Part shown: piece by piece, positions 22,101-35,209 of the stretch
How positions within the stretch are numbered: position 1 is the stretch's first letter
Layout: each line of letters begins with the position of its first letter
Origin: Diphasiastrum complanatum
Taxonomy: Eukaryota; Streptophyta; Lycopodiopsida; Lycopodiales; Lycopodiaceae
Reading direction: 5' to 3'
Assembly (NCBI GenBank): GCA_029204225.1
Contig: CM055095.1
Location: 30,631,538-30,695,537, forward strand
Length of the DNA stretch: 64,000 nucleotides
The notes under the pieces: model-generated
The model's database searches: none
Seen by the model: the letters and a program-made list of their open reading frames with translations, nothing else
Told to the model about the DNA's origin: nothing
Translations under genes and position numbers: made by a program

Positions 22101-23470
22101 AATCTAGTTGAGAATAGATTCTATCAGTGTAAACATTTGAGTTGTCCTTTATTTTTCCGTTCAAATAATCTCAACCATATGGCATCTTATAGGTCAGCAG
22201 AGTGAGTTTACAGACATGTCATCATATGTGTTTGGCATCTACCAAAGATCCTGGTCTACGAATTTGATTCATTCCTGCATTATTATGATTGTTATTGTAC
22301 CTGAAGGAGGTGGAGCCACTTGGCTATTGGCCCCTAAGGTGCGAATTGAGTTTGTAGAATTCATCGTTCAGGGTTGGTTCCTTCCCCTTAGTTGGCTGTT
22401 CACTGTTGACATCTTTTATTGTAATGTAGCTTCTCATCTGGGCTTCTTTGGTCACATTTTAGGTCAATACTGCCATTTAGTTTAGACCATTCATCTATTC
22501 TCTGGGTCTTTATGCTATGTGTTTAGAGTTTAGAAAAGTTGAACATGTAACATTGTTGAAGTCTGGAAAACCTTCTCTTTGATATGATGGTTCTGTAAAT
22601 ATTTTTTGACCAAAAGTTGGCGGCATATAGCGCTTGTTGGTACATTTGAAAGCTGCTTACATTGTGCTTGAAACCTAAGAGGCAGCTTTCTGTGATAAAT
22701 CTTTTCCCAATTTTTGGTATTAATTGTGTAGAGTTTCTTTTTTGTGTTTTGGTTTTTAATTCCTGGAAATCTACAGGTCATTTGGGTTCCAAACAGCTGT
22801 GGAGGCAGCTCAGGCAGCCATCAATGCAGCCCATGTCGAAGCTGAGAGTACACCAAATGGTGTTGGCTTGGTGAAGTTAATGGGAAGATCTGCTGGTCAT
22901 ATTGCACTTCATGCAACCCTTAGCAGCAGAGATGTGGATTGTGTACTAATTCCAGAAGTACCTTTCTTCTTGAAGGGTCCGGGGGGCCTGCTTGAGTTTC
23001 TGGACCAACGACTTGCTGAAAATGGTCATTGTGTCATTGTAGTAGCAGAAGGAGCTGGCCAGGATTTGATGCCAAAAAGTGGAGACGGTGCCAAGGATGA
23101 TTCCGGAAATCTACTGTTCCAGGATATTGGTTATTGGCTCAGTGGACAACTAAAGAAGCATCGCAATGAAAATCATCCAGGAAAAGTATTTGCTGTGAAG
23201 TACATTGACCCAACATACATGGTTAGAGCTGTTCCTAGCAATGCTACTGATACTCTCTACTGCACTCTACTTGCACATTCCGCTTGTCATGGTGCTATGG
23301 CAGGCTACACTGGTTTTGTTGCAGGTCCTGTGAATGGAACTTACTGTTATGTTCCTCTGGAGCAAGTGGCCTACAATCAACATCTTGTGAATGTGAATCA
23401 TCAGAAGTGGGCTTGGGTAAAATCACTTACCAATCAACCTGAATTTGTCAAGCCAGACTCCCTTCCTTAG
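19104..23470 (+). CDS. PFK: ATP-dependent 6-phosphofructokinase, plant PFK2-like (two exons)
   Basis: Transfers phosphate from ATP to fructose 6-phosphate to give fructose 1,6-bisphosphate, the committed glycolytic step, probably in the cytosol as no transit peptide is seen. Exon 1 is 19104-19795, exon 2 22777-23470. Joined they give 1,386 bases, 461 residues plus stop, close to the family's usual size. Motifs: CGGLCPGLN (about 102-110), ATP-type GGDGT (191-195; Gly rather than the Asp of PPi enzymes), PKTVDND (219-225, catalytic Asp), [14 protein letters not shown] (about 266-279), VAEGAGQ, and [17 protein letters not shown]. The junction restores an Arg codon (AG|G) before [10 protein letters not shown] start at the ATG at 19104; the frame opens only after a TGA at 19032, with no earlier ATG. 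No break is seen, so it looks functional. Confidence 0.93.
19796..22776 (+). other. PFK intron (2,981 bp)
   Basis: Donor ACAG|GTAGAG, acceptor CTACAG|GTCATT, phase 2. Contains short GA runs (about 19,853-19,882) and a 51-bp direct duplication. On the minus strand, frames at 20509-20938 and 21049-21300 encode unrecognised polar sequence (for example [20 protein letters not shown]), followed downstream by an AATAAA on that strand near 20,300. They may be remnants of an inserted gene or transposon; I cannot name them. Confidence 0.75.
20870..20971 (+). repeat. 51-bp tandem duplication in the PFK intron
   Basis: Two perfect copies beginning ATGACTCTCAATCAAC, at 20870 and 20921. A smaller CTCTAACACAA/GCATTAAGAG duplication sits just upstream (about 20,808-20,850). 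Confidence 0.93.
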
Positions 23471-24726
23471 TCATAATGTAAAGAAATGTCTTTTTCGGGG
23501 TGTGTGCTAATAGCAACCAACAGGTCTATTGGTCCTCCATTAGGGGAATTTTGCTGTAAACGAGTTTGTAGAATAATTTGGCTTGCAAATATTTGAAGTT
23601 TGGTCAGTACAGCTGACCATGTAACTGTCCTGATCATCAGCATGTATGTACATAATATCTTACTGTGCAAGTAATCTATTGGCCAAGTTTGTCACATGTT
23701 CAGTAGTTTCTATTACTGAATTTTGATTGTCATATAGGCTTTACACTTTGGTGCAAAATATTAGACTCCATGGGGTTGAAATTGCATTTTTTCTTCGTGG
23801 TGTATTATCCTAGACATAACATGGATATATGGTGTGTACCAACTAGATTGTGTCTTATGTCTAGGTGCTTTGTGACTTGCATAGATAAGTGTTATATGTT
23901 TGTTTGGGATGGCATGATCCGTCATCTACACTGCTTCATCATTAAAAGGTATTCTAATGGAAATGCTGCATACTTTGAAATTACAGAATATATTCCTGGA
24001 ATTACAGACCATATTCCTAGATTCAAATATCTATTTTCAGCACATCTTAATATCAAGATCTGGGTTTAGTATCTATTAGATTTCAGTGGGCTGCCTCATT
24101 GGTCACCTTGCTTCCAACCCATACATATCCATCAGTGGGCTGCCTCATTGGTCACCTTGCTTCCAACCCATACATATCCAGCAGACCATGTTTCATGGTC
24201 GTATTTTAATTATTGCAGATTCAAAAGAGTTGAGTGATGAGTGGAAATTTTTGGACTTTGTAAGGGAAACTTCTAGGGAGCTACCAAACCAGGAATATAT
24301 GTGCCAAGGAGGTCTATGCCATACCTACCAAATAGTCACCTATGGCCATTTGAAGAATAATGACTAAGGGGTTAAATAATTTTTAAGCATGTTGTCCATA
24401 CTATATTGACTTGTATATCCATTACTCAACCCTACTAACAAAAGACATTGCCCTAAAAAATTGAATTGTTGCATCAAAATGTTAAAATGGAAAACTAATT
24501 TAAATGATAAAATATTAGATTGCACAAATGCAAATGTGGAAGATGTTGCCACAAACAAGCATGCACATCTTAATCAAATAGTTGCAATGTGAAAGTAGTT
24601 GTTGAATGGTGATATGAAGTTTTCTTAGGCTATGCAGATGAACAAAGACTGCCAAAGGCACACATCATGACGAGCACAATATGCAATGAGTTTGATAGCA
24701 ATGTTGCTGCAAATAAGCATTCATCA

Positions 24727-24729
<3 letters not shown>
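23471..24729 (+). other. PFK 3' region and intergenic sequence
   Basis: Downstream of the PFK stop. No ORF has a recognisable domain. No clear AATAAA was singled out. Holds a 49-bp duplication at 24084. Confidence 0.4.
24084..24180 (+). repeat. 49-bp tandem duplication
   Basis: Two near-perfect copies beginning CAGTGGGCTGCCTCATTGG, at 24084 and 24133. Confidence 0.93.

Positions 24730-24773
<44 letters not shown>
24730..24773. repeat. (TA)n microsatellite
   Basis: About 22 uninterrupted TA units. Confidence 0.95.
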
Positions 24774-24775
<2 letters not shown>

Positions 24776-25767
24776 TAGATGCCTAGAAACGCATTTTTGA
24801 AACCGTGTTTATCAGAAACGCGTTTCTCCTCCCATAAACGTGTTAAAAAAAAAAAATAGTTTATAAAAAATTTTTTGCTCCTCTTCACGGCCAGAATCGC
24901 GCCAGGCGTGGAGGAGCTAAATTTTTTTATTTTGATCTACAAGTGTCCAATCGAGGTGTGTGCATAGTCGGTAGGCATCTACTCGGCGATACGGAAGTGG
25001 TGTGCACGGTGCCAGGGGGATCTGAGCTTCACGGAGATCAAAACGATCAGTTTTCGATTTTTGGTAAGTGTAGGCTTGTTTTTTTGCAAGTGTTGACATT
25101 GAGCTGTAGGCAACCAAATCAAGCGTAGTTAGGCTCTAGACCACCTTTCTTCATGCCCACGGTGATTCCTACGAGGTCAGTTTTAACCATTACGGCACGC
25201 CTTGCGAGATTTGAACACCACAATCCAAATGCTTGTTTTTTTTTTGCCATTTTCACAAAATGACTTGTGGGCAACTGATTTAGGTGATGTCTGAGCCTAG
25301 AATGCATTTTCACATGCTTACAGAGACTCTTGTAACATCCGTTTCGCCCATCTATGTCCGTATCACAATTTCAATTTCTATGCCCTAATTCCATGTTTTT
25401 TAGGGTTTGGGCGTGGAGCATCGTGCAAGCATCCGCCAGTAGCGTGGTTTAGGCATGCACTGGACTCCTTTACGCCTGCAAGGACTCCCATGCTAGCGTC
25501 AGTCGCCCATTTTCGCTCACACTGGAATTATTCTATCCCTCGTCCTAGTCTCATGTGTTTTTTGGCACTTGCTATGATTTTACTAGAATCAGTGTGACGC
25601 GTGCTCGGATGTGTTCAACTCTGTTTTAGGCTGGTAATGTTTTTCAATGCAGTGTGTTTTCTTCTACTGAACGGTTGCCTGCTTGTTATTGTTCGCAGGT
25701 TTGATCTCGTGTTGACACGATGCCAATGCAGGGCTGAGGCCTTTGGGACGAGGTTGAGCTTACTGAG
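24774..25767. other. Sequence left of the hAT gene
   Basis: G+C content rises from here on. No domain is seen. It may hold the 5' end of the hAT element, but I could not find a convincing terminal inverted repeat or 8-bp duplication. Confidence 0.35.
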
Positions 25768-25929
25768 GGGGATGTGGCTACACACCATGGCACGGGAGTC
25801 CGTAGATGGAGATGCTTGCATTGTGGTGATCTCTTCATAGGATCACTTACCAGGGTTAGGGCTCACTTACTGAGGGTCAGAGGGCCGGGCGGTCATTGGG
25901 CATATCTGATTGCCCCAGGATTTCTGATA

Positions 25930-26065
<136 letters not shown>

Positions 26066-26098
26066 CTATTATGTACGGGCACGGTGGTGCATCACAAG

Positions 26099-26152
26099 TT
26101 TTCGGACAGGGACATGGACAGGGACAACAGGGACAGGGACGTGGACATGGAG
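26099..26152 (+). repeat. GGACAN hexamer array
   Basis: Imperfect GGACAG/GGACAT/GGACAA units, encoding the Gly-Gln/His run of the hAT linker. Confidence 0.8.
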
Positions 26153-28353
26153 CAGGAGCAGCTGGGCTCACAGGTAGGCAGACACGGCCTACTACGAGTG
26201 CAGAGCCTAGTACAATATGTTCTGGACATAGTTTAGGTGCAGTGGGGCCACTCCAGTTCCACTCGCAACAGCAGGGCTTAGTTCAGAGGGGAGAGCGTCA
26301 CATGAGCAGGTTGGATCAGCGGCAGCGGGTCCTTCTCGTCCCTCCTCTTCTTCGGCGACAGATGCAGCACATGGTTTGACAGGTCCTCCTAGAGAGAGTG
26401 ATACACCCACAGATCAGCCATCCGGTTCACGTGTTAGACCACGAGCGCCATGTACACAGCAGAGAGAGGTTAGGCTCAGACAACAGACCCTTGATCGATG
26501 CGGGTGGCAGAGAGAGCAGCAGGCTCGATGCACTTGACTTGCTGGCCTTTTGCTGTTGTTGATACTTGGGTGTTCAGGGAGTTTTGCGCATAGATGGCAG
26601 CCGTGGATGCTACATGGACGCCTCTCAGACGAGAGATATTGCGAGGCAGGATGCTTTGTCAGGAGGAGGAGACCATCACGTGGGAGCTGAGTTCCATTCA
26701 CTCAGCTTGGCATATGTAAGTACTTTGTTTCCATAAACCCATTGCATGCGTTGAGGGTTTACTCGTGGCACAATTTTTGCATGTGGCTAATGGGTGTTTT
26801 GTGGTAGGTATGGATGCATGATATTGAGTGATGGATGGTGGACCGACATTCGTCGACGATCTGTCATCAATATCTTGGTTTCTTGCTTGCTTGGCACAGT
26901 ATTCCTACGTGGCGTGGATGCCACTCGAGGTGGCGACGCCATCACAGCCGATTTCATATGGGAGGTTATTAGAGATGTTATTGCTGACATTGGGGTAGAG
27001 CATGTGGTTCAGGTTGTCATGGACAATGCTTCGAACTGCAAGCAGATGGAGGAAATTTTGATGAGGGAGCACCCCAACATTGTGTGGACACCCTGTGTTG
27101 CGCATTGCATAGACTTGCTCATCCATGACCTATGTGCACTTCCATGGATCAAAGAGGTATTGGTTTCTCCATTTGCTATGCTATCTTGATTGACGCTTGT
27201 TCCATGCTACTAAACACATTTCAATTACCGTCTAAATTTTTTACTAGATGTCTATGTTGCAGATCACTTCTACGGCCATGCGCCTGGTCACTTTTGTTAC
27301 TAGGAAGAGGCGTGTGCTGCCACTATTCTGCACCTTCTCGCACCTAAACCTGAAGAAGCCAGCACCCACACGCTTTGCCTTTTACTTCTTGGTGATAGAG
27401 CGATTAGTAGTAGTGAAGGATGCATGGTGGCGGATGGTTTTCAGTGAGGGCTTCCGAGAGTTCATGGGCGTCCCACATTCGGCCTTTTTCCAGTCCACTA
27501 TGTTCGGCGATGAGTTTTGGACACGTGCTGAGGAGATTACTGGGGTCCTTCTACCCATTTTCAAAGTGCTGCGCCTGGTAGACCGTGAGGATTGCACTCT
27601 CGGCCTCATTTACGAGTTCATGGACCGCATCGGCGAGGGGATTCTGACGTCAACCTTGGTAATTTGTTTGCTGCAGGAGGCGTGAGATCTCACGTATCTG
27701 GGAGGCCAGATGAGACTACTTCCACCGATCCACGCCGTAGCCCACATATTGCACCCTTGTGGCTCGAGACTCGGGATTGGGACGATCGGGAGCTGCACCG
27801 GGGCTGGCGGACCCTGATGCGGAGACAGAGGAGGAGCCAACCATTCATGCAGGTAGGCCTAGGGGGAGACCTAGAGGTTCTGGGAGGGGGGGGGGGGGAC
27901 TGAATTCGCTTTTTGTAGATAGGAGTGGAGCATCACATGCAGCCATCGGCCAAGCATCATCATAGTGGGTAGGGCCATCCCAGGACGTAGGATAACAGCC
28001 ACCTGACACACAAACACGCAGGGGTAGACACATGGGTGGGGGTAGGCAGAGGGGGGCAGAGGAGGGGAGAGAGGCAGAGGCAGGAAGAGGATTCAGAGCC
28101 AGAGCATGCAGCAGAGCCAGGGCCACACCACGACATCTGGCTCCCTCCAGTCCCGATTCATCTACAGACCCTTGGGATCTGCAGTTAGGCACATATTCAG
28201 ATGATGGTTCCTACCATGACTTTGACGAGTCTTAGTTGTGTAGTTTTCATTACGTTCATGGAACATCAGTGTATCCCATTTTGGTGCCATGTGGCCCGAT
28301 ATTATATATTATGATGATCCTATTCACAACAGTGTAACGATTCAGTACTGTTC

Positions 28354-29550
<1,197 letters not shown>

Positions 29551-29857
29551 CTTCATCCTCCTCATGCTTGTCTATGCATGGTAGCACCTATCTACGATCC
29601 GGCTTTCTACACCATCATACGGAACGATAAGCTCTCTTACGTTTTTCAGATTGTAAAGGTTGTCATTTTGATAATATGAGGAAGGAATGCTTGTGTAAAG
29701 TAGTAGTTCATGCAAAAATATGAGGGAAAGTGGGTGCTGGATCACGATCCACCACTTACTTGATTCAAGTAATAATTGTTAATGTTTTCCACTCCTTTTG
29801 TAAGGATGTGTAGGCTGTAAATCGCGATTTTCTGCTCTTAAAACAGAGAGTAAGTGA

Positions 29858-29862
29858 TGTAT
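29858..29862. other. Target-site duplication TGTAT (left)
   Basis: TGTAT precedes the left gypsy LTR and is repeated at 37821-37825 after the right one. Confidence 0.92.
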
Positions 29863-30388
29863 TGTCATGTGCCAAATCCCAAACTAATAGCAATAACAAT
29901 GAAGTAAAGCTAGAAGCAAGAAGATAACAAGACATTCATGTAGCATATCAATAGAAATCTAGAAACATGGAGATCTCAATGGAATCACATTAGCAAGAGT
30001 ACAAAACAATGTAAATGAGCATGGATTCATGTAGATAGGGCACATGAGACCTAGCAATGGAGATCCCTATGGCTCACATTCACAAGGAAGCTAGAAGCTC
30101 TCACTTGCAAATGAGCCAAAAGATCCACAAAATGATGTCTCTTGCCTAGTTATAGACAATGCTCTTACTTAACTAAACATAACTATCTTGAAGGATAGTT
30201 AACCCTTGTTAAGCATTATTTAGCCTACATTGGGCCCTTAGTGGCCTATTATCCTTATTTATTATTTTGAAGGGCCTAAAGAGGGAACCGCCTTGTTATT
30301 AAGGCTAATAGCTCCTTTTGGGCCTACAAAGCTTACAATGGATATTCTGATGCATTGATAAGCATGGATGTACTAAAAGTACATGACA
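29863..30388 (-). repeat. Gypsy 3' LTR
   Basis: TGTCATGTGCC...AGTACATGACA. Carries an 8-bp segment (about 30,344-30,351) absent from the other LTR. Confidence 0.95.
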
Positions 30389-30400
30389 CTCCCCTTACTT
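30389..30400 (-). other. Gypsy polypurine tract
   Basis: AAGTAAGGGGAG on the minus strand, next to the 3' LTR. The related fragment at 17,328 has the same CTCCCC start on the plus strand. Confidence 0.8.
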
Positions 30401-30492
30401 AAACATTTTTGTCCTAAAAAATGAAGGCATCTGCCTAGTAGCTCTAGGGACACATTTCATTGTATCGATGGAGAATGTCGTTTCCAACAGCT

Positions 30493-31161
30493 TCATGGTA
30501 ATAGCCGAGGCCACTTTTGAATGAAGGAGCTGTTGACCCAAGAATTGTCTTCATTGGGAAGATTCTTCCAATGAATTAGATATTCCTTGATTAACTTCCC
30601 ATTTCGCAATACCTTGTCCCGATATCCAACGATTTTGGCTGGTTCCAGAACCATACGACCCTCATGATCCAACGGTGGTAGAGTAACAGTTGCAGATAAG
30701 TGTTCTCCCAAACTCCTCTTTAGAAGAGATACATGGAATACACGATGCATACGAGTTGTTGATGGTAGATCCAGTTCGTAATTCAACTCCCCAAGCTTCT
30801 TCACAATTTTGAAAGGTCCATAAAATCTGGGAGCCAACTTTTCGCTTTGAGTTTTCTTCAGCTTAGTGTATCTATAAGGTTGTAACCTTAAATATACATA
30901 ATCCCCTTTAGCAAAATCACGGAAAGTCCGTTTTTGGTCAGCATATTGCTTCATTCGTATCTGAGCTGCTTTAATGTGCTCTCGATTGGCCCTCAAAATA
31001 TTATTCATGTGCTGAACCTGGTCCACAATTGCCGGAACTACAACCTCTGACAAATCTGCACTAATGGGTTGTAATGGTTCATGGCCATATAATGCAAAGA
31101 AGGGCGTCATACCGATTGACACATGTGGAGTGCTATTATAACAAAATTCGGCGAGATACAA
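30493..31161 (-). pseudogene. Gypsy integrase C-terminus and chromodomain
   Basis: 222 codons: YLAEFCYNSTPHVSIGMTPF (integrase core end), PFFALYGHEP, then the GPY/F-type block PRFYGPFKIVKKLGELNYEL, HRVFHVSLLKRSLG, and a chromodomain (YRDKVLRNGKLIKEYLIHWK then NEDNSWV). Chromodomains steer integration toward marked chromatin in this clade. The segment itself is open but is cut off from the catalytic core by a stop near 31,162. Confidence 0.92.
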
Positions 31162-31162
31162 C

Positions 31163-31811
31163 TAATCGACCCACTTTGTCTGATGATCCGAAACAAAATG
31201 TTGCAAATAACACTCCAACGACTGGTTAACCCTTTCTGTTTGCCCATCAGTTTCTGGATGAAATGATGTACTTAAGCACAATTTAGTGCCCAACTTGTCC
31301 ATTAAGACCTTCAGAAAGTAGAAATAAATCTACTATCTCTGTCACTCACTATCTCTTTTGGTATTCCGTGTAACTTGAAGACATTCTTCAAGAATATTTG
31401 TGCTACTTGGGCTGCACTATCAGTAGTTTTATAAGGTAGGAAATGTGCATATTTTGTAAGTCGATCCACCACCACATAGATACCATCATATCCCCCAGTT
31501 GTTGTTGGCAAGAAAGGTATAAAATCCATGCTAATACTCATCCAACGCTGCGTGGAAATGGATAGTTGATGCAATAAGCCTGGTTGCTTAACATGTTCCA
31601 CCTTATTCACTTGACAAGGAATACATTCTTGCACATACGTGTATATAGCTTTCTTCATACCAACCCATTTGAATAGCTTGCGGATCAGCACTGGGAGATG
31701 AGTGTAGCTCATATAACACTTGCGGAATGAACTTAGATTTAGGAGCAAGCACAACTCTAGAATTGTCATACAACAATATTTGTCCTTGTTTCCTATAACG
31801 GGGATGAACAT
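31163..31811 (-). pseudogene. Gypsy integrase catalytic region
   Basis: 31311-31811 has the zinc-binding end (VQECIPCQVNKVEH), MSISMDFIPFLP (first catalytic Asp), VVVDRLTKYAHFLPY and [11 protein letters not shown] (second Asp). The Glu block ([10 protein letters not shown] type) reads in another frame within 31,163-31,310. So the DDE triad is present in DNA but split by a frameshift. Confidence 0.9.
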
Positions 31812-32215
31812 CTGAGTTGGAAACTTGAGTTTCCTCCCAAATCTCTTTCAAAACTGGATCCTCCATATATTCCGCTTGGATGTCTTTTATCCAATTTGCA
31901 CTCAATGCAGTTATTGCGGAGATTGTGCCGAATCTCAAATTTGACCACAACATTTTGTGCCCTTCTGTTAGAGGATGATCCAAAATTTCGTTTTGATGTT
32001 CCGCCAAGTATGCCACATATTCCTCTGTAGATTCCAATGATGCATTCATCTGCAAAGACCATATTCTCGATAATGCATCTGCAACCACATTGTCCTTTCC
32101 TTTTAGATATTCAATGTTAAAATCATAAGATTGAATTTGTGATAACCATCTCTTCTGCTTGTCATTCAATTGCTTTTGGCTCAAGAAATATTTCAGACTA
32201 TGATGGTCACTCATT
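31603..32215 (-). pseudogene. Gypsy RNase H end and RNase H/integrase linker
   Basis: Opens at DHHSLKYFLSQKQLNDKQKR, the RNase H end of gypsy elements, then QSYDFNIEYLKGKDNVVADA with LSR. Its natural upstream part (YLYGSKFL) lies beyond the MITE-like insertion at about 32,590. Confidence 0.92.
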
Positions 32216-32584
32216 AGAGGAGTTCTAAATCCAAAAAAGGCCCTTTATAAAGATTCTTTTTATATTTTTTCTCAATTTTTTCTTACACATGGACCAATCA
32301 AAACACTCAAATTTGAAATCTACGTAACATAACTTTTTGAGACCACATTTTGATTCCACACTAAAAATGGCATAACTTTTTAGTGGTAATCAGAATTTAG
32401 CGAAATTTGGTGCATTGGAAAGCGCTCGACAAGGGCTTTCTAATGATATGTTACATGACATACTTTTGATCTACAATCAAAAAGTTATGGCAAGTCAAAA
32501 GTATTAGTGTTATAATATTTTAATAATATAAACTACATCTTGCATGAATTCTTAAAGGTCCTTTTTGGAGCTCAAAACTCCTCT
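32216..32584. mobile_element. MITE-like insertion in the RNase H region
   Basis: A 369-bp AT-rich, non-coding block that separates KFLI from DHHSLKY. Its ends form an imperfect inverted repeat of about 40 bp: AGAGGAGTTCTAAATCC on the left, and on the other strand AGAGGAGTTTTGAGCTCC on the right, both continuing to CAAAAAGG and CCTTT. No ORF. A target duplication is not clear, so the superfamily is undecided. Confidence 0.75.
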
Positions 32585-32593
32585 GATGTTTAA

Positions 32594-33459
32594 TCAAGAA
32601 TTTAGAACCATATAAATAGTGTCACTATTTCTTAAGAGCATGCACAATTGCCAACATCTCCTTATCATGAGTAGGATATGACGCTTCCTTATCAGTGAGC
32701 TTCCTACTTTCATAAGCAATAACAACTTGTATTCTTGAAGAATACTTAAATCTATATCCAAATGTTTCGCATGCTCTTCCATGTTCCTGCTATATATCAG
32801 GATGTCGTCAAAGAATACCAACACAAACAAATAAAGGTAAGGTTCAAAAATTCGATTCATAAGAGCTTGAAAAGTGGCAGGAGCATTAGTTAATCCGAAC
32901 GACATAACTTTGACATGTCAGTTCGGAAAGCTGTTTGATGCTGATCCTCTTCTTTGACCTTAATTTGATGGTATCCTAAATGTAAATCTATCTTTGAAAA
33001 AATGCTAGCTCCCTTTAACGCATCCAACAAATCATCCACTCTAGGGATTGGATATCTGTTTTTGATGGTCACTTTGTTAAGAGCTCGATAATCAATACAC
33101 ATCCTGAATGTTCCATCCTTCTTATTAACCAGCAACACGGGAGAGGCAAAAGGTGATTTACTTCGAACAATAAATTCTTGTGAGAGTAACTCCTGAACTT
33201 GTTCTTTTTCGGCCTTTGATAGTCTGTAAGGTGGTAAATTGACTGGTTTAGTCCCCGATTCCAATTCAATGGGATGGTCCACGAATTTGGTAGGAGGTTC
33301 CCCTTTGGGTAACTGATCAGCAAACACATCAAAAAATTTACCCAAGATCTTCCGAATTTTCGGATCTTTCACACTTTGTTTTACTTTGGCCAATGGTTTT
33401 GTTTTTACTTCCTTGAGTTGTCCTTCAACTTCTTCAATCCTGAGCACAAACATTTCCAC
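32594..33459 (-). pseudogene. Gypsy reverse transcriptase, frameshifted and deleted
   Basis: 32890-33459 has the RT fingers and palm: the block around [57 protein letters not shown] and [16 protein letters not shown] frameshift near 32,900 leads to [17 protein letters not shown] and the catalytic [11 protein letters not shown] (FFDD in place of YVDD, within family variation). After EHAKHLD the sequence jumps directly to RNase H ([20 protein letters not shown], another frame). Roughly 100 residues of RT thumb/connection are missing. Confidence 0.92.
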
Positions 33460-33462
33460 ATT

Positions 33463-33945
33463 TTATCTAGACAACCTTTGAGCCTTCTCTACAGAAATCA
33501 GCAACAAACTTGAACATGGTTGAGTAGATTGAATGCTGTGTAGTTCAGATTGGCGTTCTCCTTGTTTGAAGCTCATCAGTCCTTGATCGAAGTTGATTGT
33601 TACATTTCCCAAGGTCTTAAGCCATTCCACCCCTAGTATAACATCAATTGGACCCAACTCCACAATATGGAAACTCGTTTTAAGAGTATAATCTTCCATT
33701 TGTAATTTCACTACTGGAGTGATGTTATTACAAGGAATGGTTACTCCATTGGCAATCTAGACTCTCATCTTATCACAATGATCCAAAGATGCTAATCCAC
33801 AGCTTCGTAATGACCTACTATTAAAGAAGTTATGCATACTACCACTATCTATTAAGCAAAATACTTTCCTTCCATTAATTAACACTTGCACACGGAAGGT
33901 TTTGTTAGAATGGGGTCCATTGAAAGCATTTAAAGATATGTTCAA
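33463..33945 (-). pseudogene. Gypsy aspartic protease
   Basis: 33757-33945 has VLINGRKVFCLIDSGSMHNF (catalytic DSG). 33463-33711 has the protease end VELGPIDVILGVEWLKTLG. A stop lies between them near 33,757. Confidence 0.9.
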
Positions 33946-33984
33946 TAGTTCTACTTTCTGATCCCTCCTAATGGATCTTTCCTG

Positions 33985-35209
33985 CTATCCGTGGTCTGAT
34001 TGATGGTTTGATGATTCCTCATCAGATAAGGTGTTTTCCTTTCCTTCATCACTTTGCGGCGGGTGAGTCTCAATGACATTCTCTGAAAAAGTGCTAGTAT
34101 CATCTTCGTCATCTTCAACAATCAAGGAAATCCCGACAAACTTAGCTTTGTCACACTTATGCCCTGGTTTCCATTTTTGCTTACAAGTGAAACATAAACC
34201 CTGCTGCCGCAGTCGATCTATGTCTGCTTTTGATCTAACAATTTTCACCCTTGGCTTGGCGTCCATGTTGCTCACTTGTTTCTTACCACTATTCCTCCTA
34301 TCAGCTTCTTTAACTGTCGGGTATTGGAGGATTGTGTTCCTTTTCTTATCATGTCGACGGATGGGTAGTTTAAGAGTTAGACTCCAAAAATCGAAGTTAT
34401 ACTCTTGTATTGAACTCTTCTGACGTATCCTTGTACATCTTTTAAAGTTGTCGTCATCTTGGAATGGTCTTCTGAAGGTCTCAATACAAGCATTCTTAAA
34501 TAACGGCCAATTAGTTCGTGCATTACATTCCTCCATTGATAACCTATTCTCCCTCCGCTTCCACCACTCATAAGCTGCTTCTTCAAAGTGGATCATAGCG
34601 AAAGTGATTTTATCTCGGTCATTTCTATTGAACAGAGTAAAGTAACGATCTAATTTATCCAACCACTCCTCAATGTCAAGGGTCTTAAAGTCACCGTTGA
34701 TTTTTTGGAATGGTTATCTTATCCTTATACTCCCAAGTATCAAAGTGGTTCCGTTGTTCATGAAGTCTCGTGGAGTGTTGCAATCGTTGTTCAGACATGT
34801 CCCTATCAGTTCCAAGTCTGACTGGGTATTCAATATTAGTCTGTAATAACTGTTTTCCCTTGTCCATTTTAATTATTCGTACATCCTGAGAAGATGTTAC
34901 ATTTTGTGATGGAGATGGTATTCGGAACGATGTAGATGGCTCATTAGATCTTTGATCACCTCCCGCTAGTTTGTCTTGCTGCCTACCAGCTAGGCTATCA
35001 AACAATTTGTCCCATTTTGTCTCATCAGCAAGTCGATTTCTTTCCATTGCTTGCAGCATTGTAACTATCAGATCTTGAGTAACCTGCATTTTACTTAGTA
35101 TGTTTTTTTGCTGGTTTGAAACCTGCAGTTCTTCCATCGTTTCATCAGTAGGCAAGTTGTCTTGAGGTGGATTATTTTTATCCACTGTTTGTTTTCCTTT
35201 ACCACCCAT
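33985..35209 (-). pseudogene. Gypsy gag and zinc knuckle
   Basis: 34691-35209 is the N-terminal part from an ATG at 35209, with a probable coiled segment. 33985-34662 has the retrotransposon gag fold (FEEAAYEWWKRRENRLSMEE, NWPLFKNACIETFRRPF) and a knuckle-like CFTCKQKWKPGHKC, then acidic DDEDD. The break at about 34,663-34,690 is a frameshift. Confidence 0.88.
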
